Shown: positions 57,936 through 64,000 of the stretch, in pieces
How positions within the stretch are numbered: the stretch's first letter is position 1
Layout of the letters: every line of letters starts with the position of its first letter
From: Impatiens glandulifera
Lineage: Eukaryota; Streptophyta; Magnoliopsida; Ericales; Balsaminaceae
NCBI RefSeq assembly: GCF_907164915.1
Contig: NC_061862.1
Coordinates: 37,953,758-38,017,757, forward strand
DNA: 64,000 nucleotides
Reading direction: 5' to 3'
Program-made: the position numbers and the translations under genes
The notes under the pieces: generated by a model
The model's input: the letters and a program-made list of their open reading frames with translations, nothing else
The model's database searches: none
What the model was told of the DNA's origin: nothing

Positions 57936-59489
57936 TTAACCTTTTGGCCTAGGCTCCAAAATCACCATCAAACCATGTTTCATGTAAAGAGTGGTTGTGA
58001 TTTTTGGAACCACGGCATGACCTTCGACCACCTTCACCCGATACCTCGACAAAATCGCGGCCGCCACCATTTTCATTTGCAAGAAGGCAAACTTCTTCCC
58101 CACGCAAAGCCTCGGCCCGGCGTTGAAAACCGGGTATTTGAACGAATTCACGTTCACAAACTTCCCATCTTTCAACCACCTTTCCGGTTTGAACTCCAAG
58201 CAATCTTCTCCCCATATAGACTCCCTTCGCGCCATCGAAAAAATCGAGTAAATAACACGTGACCCCTTATCGAGTCTAGTCCCATTTGGCAAAACATCAT
58301 CTTCTATTACCTCTTTCAAATCCACCGCCACCGGCGGAAATAGCCTTAAAGACTCCGATATCGCGGCATGTAAGTACATCATCTTCTTCACTAATTCATC
58401 CGAAGTGAAAACAACATCATGACTATCATATGTCTGGTTGGACATAACTTCCTTCAACTCCTCCAAAATAGCATGTTCCACCTTAGGGTTAAGGTGAACC
58501 AACCAAAAGAACCAAGCTAGACCGACAGAGCTCGTGTCTCGTCCAGCCAATATAAAACTCACACAAAAGTCTCTCAAAATCTTATTCGTGAAATGCACTT
58601 TCTTGCCTTGTTCGTCAAGGTACTCGTTTTTCACGAGGCGAGTAAGAAGATCGCGTTTATCTTCACGACATAACGCGACCTTCCTCTCAGCAACAATATT
58701 ATCCGCAAACTCATGAACAATCTTGACCGCTAACTCGAGCCTCTTCTCAAACCCTAATTTCAAAGCTTTCATAGTCTTCCAAACAAACGGCGGCGTCATG
58801 AACCTCATCATAGTAAGCTCCGTCGCCTCCTCAAAAGCCTTAGCAAACGAAACCTCCGGCATCTCAACCGCCAAACACCCCGGATCAACTCCAAGAGCCG
58901 CCACACATATATTATCAAAAGTAAACCTAAGAAGAATCTCTTGCAAATCAACCGGCCGTCCAACCGCTTCTTTCAAAACTTCTAGAAGTTTCCGTGCAAC
59001 AAGATCTTGCATCGATCTGAAAGAATACTCCGAAAAGCTAGACGTGTGCATCTCGGCCGTAGCTGCTCTTCTCTGTTCCTTCCACGTGGCACCATCGGCG
59101 TTGAAAATACCATCTCCTAGAAGATCAAAGAACCTTTCTCGATAATACTTCCCTTTAGGAAAGTTTTTGAAGTTAGTCTTCAAAATGTACTCAACGGAGG
59201 AGGGATCGGCGGTGATGATACCATGTAAGCGGCCCATCCACATCCCTTGATAACGGAATGATCCACCGGCTGTGATTAGAGATTTGGTGAGCCAATGATA
59301 TCCATCGTTGATGTGGAATACCCATGTGGGTATGATTCCCATAACTGGCCATATCATGGGACAGTCCTTGTTCTTCATTTTTTGAAGTAAGCAACTAGAA
59401 ATAAAGAGAGACATGATGAGGATAAGTAGGTCAGAAAATGTAAATTCATGAGCTTGAAACTGGGTTAACATGAGAGTGAAAGTAAACAT
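57936..59489 (-). CDS. Cytochrome P450, CYP86 family (CYP86B/C-like fatty-acid omega-hydroxylase), single exon
   Basis: Uninterrupted 517-residue protein from ATG 59489 to TAA 57936-57938; 27 bases of frame upstream begin with GTG and are not used. An N-terminal hydrophobic anchor (residues about 18-33) precedes the proline-rich hinge (CPMIWPVMGIIP). P450 hallmarks are complete: WKEQRRAA C-helix, I-helix AGRDTS (315-320), ESLR of the ExxR motif (379-382), PERW (435-438), and heme loop FNAGPRLCVG with Cys462. The FILAGRDTSSVGLAWFFWL I-helix and LKTNFKNFPKGKYYRERF are typical of CYP86. Members hydroxylate the omega carbon of long or very long chain fatty acids at the endoplasmic reticulum, feeding cutin and suberin; CYP86B types prefer very long chains. 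Subfamily B versus C is my judgement from remembered patterns. No inactivating change is seen. Confidence 0.95.
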   Translation of the reverse strand: MFTFTLMLTQFQAHEFTFSDLLILIMSLFISSCLLQKMKNKDCPMIWPVMGIIPTWVFHINDGYHWLTKSLITAGGSFRYQGMWMGRLHGIITADPSSVEYILKTNFKNFPKGKYYRERFFDLLGDGIFNADGATWKEQRRAATAEMHTSSFSEYSFRSMQDLVARKLLEVLKEAVGRPVDLQEILLRFTFDNICVAALGVDPGCLAVEMPEVSFAKAFEEATELTMMRFMTPPFVWKTMKALKLGFEKRLELAVKIVHEFADNIVAERKVALCREDKRDLLTRLVKNEYLDEQGKKVHFTNKILRDFCVSFILAGRDTSSVGLAWFFWLVHLNPKVEHAILEELKEVMSNQTYDSHDVVFTSDELVKKMMYLHAAISESLRLFPPVAVDLKEVIEDDVLPNGTRLDKGSRVIYSIFSMARRESIWGEDCLEFKPERWLKDGKFVNVNSFKYPVFNAGPRLCVGKKFAFLQMKMVAAAILSRYRVKVVEGHAVVPKITTTLYMKHGLMVILEPRPKG

Positions 59490-59524
59490 CTCTCTATAAT
59501 AATGTTTGATTTTCACACGTACAT

Positions 59525-59533
59525 ATTTATATA
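59525..59533 (-). promoter_or_regulatory. TATA-like box of the P450 gene
   Basis: The minus strand reads ATTATATATAAATATG, with TATATAAAT centred about 40 bases before the ATG. If used, the 5' untranslated leader would be very short; a second in-frame ATG (residue 7) lies 18 bases on. Confidence 0.35.
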
Positions 59534-62500
59534 TAATTAGAGAGAGTCCTTATTTAATTTCTTCTGTCGGCTCATTCAATACATTTAAATATTTTGTAAA
59601 ACTATTTAAAACAATATAAAATCTCTAATTTTTTAAATTATTATTATTTTTTCATTATTCCTATTTCATTTTCAGTCAAAAGTACAGTAAATCATTGGAA
59701 AACAAAATATATATATTTATGAAATGAAACTATATAAGAAACAGAAATTAGTTTACAGTCAAGTCGAACCGAATCACCCAGGTTTACATGCCCTTTTACA
59801 TGGAGAAGTAAAATTGTAACTTTTTTAATCATTACATCTCTTTTTTTTTTTTTTTTTTTTATGTGAGGGTACAAGGGTAATTCGGTCACATAGGACTTCG
59901 CCTCCAAAGTTTGATATTTAAGAATGATATTATTAAAATATATAAGATGTATAATAATTTAATGTAAAAATTAATAAAATTAACTTAGTTTAGTTTGTTA
60001 GTTACATTGTTTTATAAGTTGAGTGGATTACAAATCAAGGTTCCAACATTTCACGTTGGACACAGTTTATACTACAACTTTTTTAAATTATTTTTTCTAT
60101 GATAAAAATATATAAAATGATGTTTTTATAATAAATTTAAAATTCTTATAAAATATGTAAAATAAATAAGGGTAAATTGTTTAGGTGGTCCTCAAATTAT
60201 TTTGATCTCTTACTTTTAATCCTTAAACTATTTTTTAAAACAAATCTCTTCTCAAACTTTTAGAAAGATTACAAATAGTCCTTTTATCAATTTTTTTTTT
60301 TTTTTTTTTTTGTTAAACATAACTATTCTAACTAAAAGTCTATTAATATAGTTTACTTTTACTACTCCAACTATTTTGATAGTTGATTTTTAACCTTTTA
60401 ATTATTTATTCCAAAATAATCAATATATTCAATTTTGATTCTTTTCTATTTTGTTTTACGATCAAATTTGATGATAATTTGTTCTATTGCAATTTATCAA
60501 TATTTTTTTTTTGACAAATATTGATAGATTATAGTAGAGTTTTAAACAATTGCAACTTCCTATTTTTTTTTTCTTTATACAATAATGTCAAATAAGATGA
60601 AAAATGTGAATGTGATTAAATAATTACAACTTTGCCAGACTAATAATATTCATTAAAAAGTAATAGAAATTTTTTATTGTTGTCATACCCTAGTCTTTAC
60701 CCATTGCCTTAATCTCTTGAAAAGACAATCTATCAACATCATAATAATCAATGTAATCAACATCACCACCAACATATAATAGCTCATCTCTTCTTCCTCC
60801 ATGATAAAGTTTAATACTGAAAAAATCATACTCAATACTTGTAACCCAATATATGCACATTGAAATAGTATAAAATTAAGTTAGAAGAATATATGAATAT
60901 TGTAAACTTGATATCAATGCATAATTAGAAAATGAGGGTTTTAATTAGAGAAAAATGTTAAACATCTTATCAAGTATAGTATAAACCAATAACTCTACAT
61001 TATACTTAAACAAGTTATCTCAAGTTTAAGTGCACTTCCAACTGAAAAAGTTTCAACACAAAACTGAAGTTGTTTATAAGTTATTACAGTAATAACTAGT
61101 ATCAACTTCATCCCCCGAACTAGAAAATAAATAAAAACAGAGAGCATGTAACAAATGATGAACATGTCGAATGACCTTTTACCTAACTAGAAGAATCATT
61201 ATATCACATAAGAAATGTATTATCTTCTTCCCTTTATATGTCTCTTTTCTTTAATAAAGATAAATATATAATAGAAATTAGAAATGAGATAACTATAGAT
61301 AATACATGAAGTAATATGTTTAAAAGTAATATACTTAAGGAAGAAAACTAAGAACTGAGTATACATCAGTATACAATATACTCAATTAAAACTAAAATCG
61401 CAATTTCTAGGTCTAATTATCCAAGTCATTGCTCTGATACTATGAATTTTATCTCATGTCTCTCTTTACCCCTCTAGTAGACCCTTCTCTCGCACCGATC
61501 TCAAGAACTCAAACATGTATTGCAACTTAGAGATTTTCTAGTAGATAATTCTTTCGCAACTATAATTAGGGCAACACATGATGCAAAATCCAAGGCTAAA
61601 AATATAAATAAAGTAAAAACAATATATATATATTTTTTTCACAATTATAAGTATTACAATTGTAATCAGTTCCTTGGTTTTCAATTATATATTTATTTAT
61701 TGAGCAAATTATCTAGGTTTTTTAATTAATTTTATATTTAAATATATAAAAAATTAAATTATTATTTTTTCAAATTAAATTTTTATAATTTCAAGTAATC
61801 TCTAAATTTTATGAGTTTATAACTAAATAACGATTTTACGTAAACTTTAAATTTTCACAGCATTGCATAAAATCAATAAATTAATTTTTACGGGGTCTAA
61901 GAAAAAGTGAGACTATTGTCTAATTAAAGCTTTATTTTATCAAAAATATTTGTTCAAGTTATCTAAATTTATGATTTTACAAAAATAAATAATTTTTAAA
62001 ATAAAAATTTATGATGCGTATAACAAAATATGTTATTAATAAAAAATATACAACTTACTGGGCTTATGACATTTTATCATCCAATGGAATCACTTTTTTC
62101 TTTTAATTTGTTTGCTGAAATCAAAACAATGTATAAGATATTATAAAGTTCCTACATGAGTTGTTTTTTAATTATGAAAATTTAAACTGGTATATTATAA
62201 ACCGTAAAATTGTAAAATTTAAAATTGTACTAGTAATCAGATTTTCAAGAGTTAATGAACTTTTTAGCAACAATAATCCCATTTGAAAATATTTTTTTAT
62301 AACTAGATTAAGATAAAATAAATTAAAATTTTAAATGAGTCAAAAACAATTAATTAATAAATTTATAATTATATATTTCTAGTTTAGATATTCAGGTCTA
62401 AAAATAATATGTTTTTTTAAGTTTGGGCTTGTGGGTGCAAAATAAGAAGTAAAGGCTTTTAGATATCATCTTGGGCCAGTAAGAAAACTCATATTATTGT

Positions 62501-62565
62501 TTTAGCAAAAAAATAATGACACCGGAGGTGCTTTTCCTACTCCAACCATATTCCCAAACCTTACC
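59534..62565. other. AT-rich intergenic DNA, no gene seen
   Basis: Upstream region of the P450 gene, then A/T-rich sequence with poly-T runs at about 59841-59860 and 60292-60311. No coding signal is supported. Confidence 0.6.
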
Positions 62566-63285
62566 CTCACTCCTCAATTAATTCCAAAATTACTTATTTA
62601 TCCTTATTACTTTTATATATTTATCTTTCTTATTTTATTTATTTTACTTATTTTATTTTATTTAATTATTAAGTTTTTTTATTAAATATAATTAATTATT
62701 TAATTTTTAATATATTTTTTTAAACTTTATTTATTTAATTAAAAATACAAAATATTATTATTTTTATATTATAATTATTTAAAATATATTAAATATTGAA
62801 ATGTGTACTAATTTAATAAAATATAAATATTTAATATTTTATTATATTAATTATATATATATTTTTTTAAATACTTATAAAAATCAATTTATTTTATAAA
62901 TAAAATTATCTAACAAATAAATAAGATAAAGTCTTTAATATATTATATATTAATAATTAGTCAAATTAAATATAATATTTTACTTAATAATATATATATA
63001 ATTAATATAATAAAATATTAAATATTTATATTTTATTAAATCAAGACACACTTTAATATTTTATATATTTTAAACAATTATAATATAAAAATAATAATAT
63101 TTTATATTTTTAATTAAATAAATAAAATAGAAATAAAATATTAAAAATTAATTAATTATATTTAATGATAAAAAACTTAATAATTAAATAAAATAAAATA
63201 AGTAAATTAATAAAATAAGAAAGATAAATATATAATAATGATAGGGATAAATAAGTAATTTTAGAGTTAATTAAGGAATGGGACG
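62566..63285. repeat. Long hairpin (MITE-like inverted repeat)
   Basis: The left arm (about 62566-62862) and right arm (about 62990-63285) are inverted copies. For example CCAAAATTACTTATTTATCC (62584-62603) answers GGGATAAATAAGTAATTTTA (63243-63262), and TATTTATCTTTCTTATTTTA answers TAAAATAAGAAAGATAAATA. The loop is about 125 bases. The outer end on the right reads, in reverse, CTCATTCCGTCCCATTCC, which recalls Stowaway-type ends, but the left end does not match well, so the family is open. Confidence 0.8.
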
Positions 63286-63358
63286 GAATGAGAAAATCAA
63301 TTTGCCATATATTATAGCTTGATTTATGATATTTAATATTTAATTCATTAAACAAATA

Positions 63359-63430
63359 GCCCGTATAGCTCAGTGGTAGAGCGTCAGTCTTGTAAACTGA
63401 AGGTCTGTAATTCGATCCTGCATGGGGGCA
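63359..63430 (+). tRNA. tRNA-Thr(UGU), possibly impaired
   Basis: 72 bases, GCCCGTATAGCTCAGTGGTA opening with a good A box. Anticodon arm TCAGT-CTTGTAA-ACTGA is perfectly paired with anticodon TGT. T-arm loop TTCGATC. No intron; CCA is not encoded. Two weak points: the base before the T loop is A, not the near-invariant G53, so the 53-61 pair is A-C and the B box is weakened; and the acceptor stem GCCCGTA/TGGGGGC has a G-G mismatch at 5-68. It may be a poorly expressed gene or a recent pseudogene. It does not resemble the chloroplast trnT genes as I remember them. Confidence 0.85.
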
Positions 63431-63435
63431 ATGTA

Positions 63436-63444
63436 TTTTTTTTT
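63436..63444 (+). terminator. RNA polymerase III terminator (T run)
   Basis: Nine T residues begin six bases after the tRNA end, the normal polymerase III stop signal. Confidence 0.8.
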
Positions 63445-64000
63445 CTTCATATTTTTAATTGTCTATAATTTTTATAAAGTTATAAAATAAAAATGGTGAT
63501 CAATATTTAACTATACCATATTCAAATTATCTTTTTTTTGAAAAAAAAAAGTATTTTATCTCATTCTTCAAATTACTTCAGATTAATCTTCCTTTTCTCA
63601 CTTTTTCACCTTTAAAAATTGATCTAAAACAATTTAATATAATTAATCACTAAAACTCATAAAAAAAAAACATTATTTATAGTGTCAGTATTTGTTGTGC
63701 ATGTAAATAAAAACAGAACTCTTTAAGAATAACGAGGATATGATAGAAGAAAGATAAAATAATAAATTATTTTTAATTAAATAAAGTGGGAAAGAGTGAT
63801 AAATAAACAAATGTATAGACTCTATATATTGCTTACTAGTTATATAAATAGTAGTAGCCTAGTAGGTTGATTAATTTGTACTTCTTTCACACATTTTTAT
63901 ACTATTTATTGTTGTCTTATTTGAATTTTAGTCAATATCCATGGTCATTTTTATATTTATTTATCCATAAACACATGTGATGTACAATTTATTTTCATTC
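63445..64000. other. AT-rich sequence, no gene seen
   Basis: No supported frame or repeat to the window end. A TATA-like TATATAAATAG near 63840-63850 could belong to a gene starting beyond the window. Confidence 0.4.

Noticed and set aside
57927..58262. 111-codon plus-strand frame (and others at 58534-59145)
   Set aside because: Antisense shadows of the P450 gene, produced by its higher GC content.
59490..59516. Longer P450 start giving 526 residues
   Set aside because: The first codon is GTG; the first in-frame ATG is at 59489.

Overview
This window is nuclear DNA of a flowering plant, most likely a eudicot. The evidence is very AT-rich intergenic sequence, a GT-AG spliced gene with plant-type architecture, a CYP86-clan P450, a nuclear-type tRNA gene, and dense nested Ty1/copia, Ty3/gypsy and TIR transposons. 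Only two protein genes look intact: a four-exon glycoside hydrolase family 5 gene with a C-terminal beta-trefoil lectin-type domain (1692-4182, +) and a single-exon CYP86-family fatty-acid omega-hydroxylase gene (57936-59489, -). A tRNA-Thr(UGU)-like gene lies at 63359-63430. Nearly everything between the two protein genes is mobile DNA or its wreckage.

Layout. 1-1691: low-complexity flank and promoter of the GH5 gene. 1692-4182: GH5 gene. 4183-6431: AT-rich, no gene seen. 6432-7460: lone copia LTR plus primer-binding site. 7994-8669 and 17391-17520: two halves of one F-box/LRR pseudogene, split by a roughly 8.7 kb insertion. That insertion (8670-17390) is a foldback-type transposon: long inverted arms built from tandem repeats, flanked by a perfect 8-bp target duplication. 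A deleted Sirevirus-like copia element (10340-14760) sits inside its left arm. 17538-18945: 5' half of a second copia element. 18946-22914: about 4 kb non-coding TIR element with CACTA-like ends. 23504-28112: a third, decayed copia element. 28940-29190: a stray copy of the 3' end of the GH5 gene. 30794-31428: hAT-type MITE with perfect TSD. 31855-44892: a 13 kb Sirevirus-like copia element on the minus strand with gag-pol and, between pol and the 3' LTR, three diverged copies of one protein gene, each with its own start and TATA-like box. 45164-53483: a decayed Tnt1-like copia element interrupted by a gypsy element (48688-51938, perfect 5-bp TSD). 53484-57935: AT-rich, no gene seen. 57936-59489: CYP86 gene. 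62566-63285: long hairpin MITE-like repeat. 63359-63430: tRNA gene.

Themes. (1) The order of insertions can be read from the nesting: copia into foldback into F-box gene, and gypsy into copia. (2) Most in-frame stops whose ancestral residue can be guessed are CAG/CAA to TAG/TAA, TGG to TAG/TGA or CGA to TGA, as expected from deamination of methylated cytosine in silenced elements. (3) Two copia elements are flanked by direct repeats of about 155-190 bp instead of the usual 5 bp. (4) Two Sirevirus-like elements carry duplicated polypurine tracts next to the LTR. The most promising candidate for something undescribed is the triplicated gene cassette inside the 13 kb element. All calls rest on reading the sequence; no database search was run.
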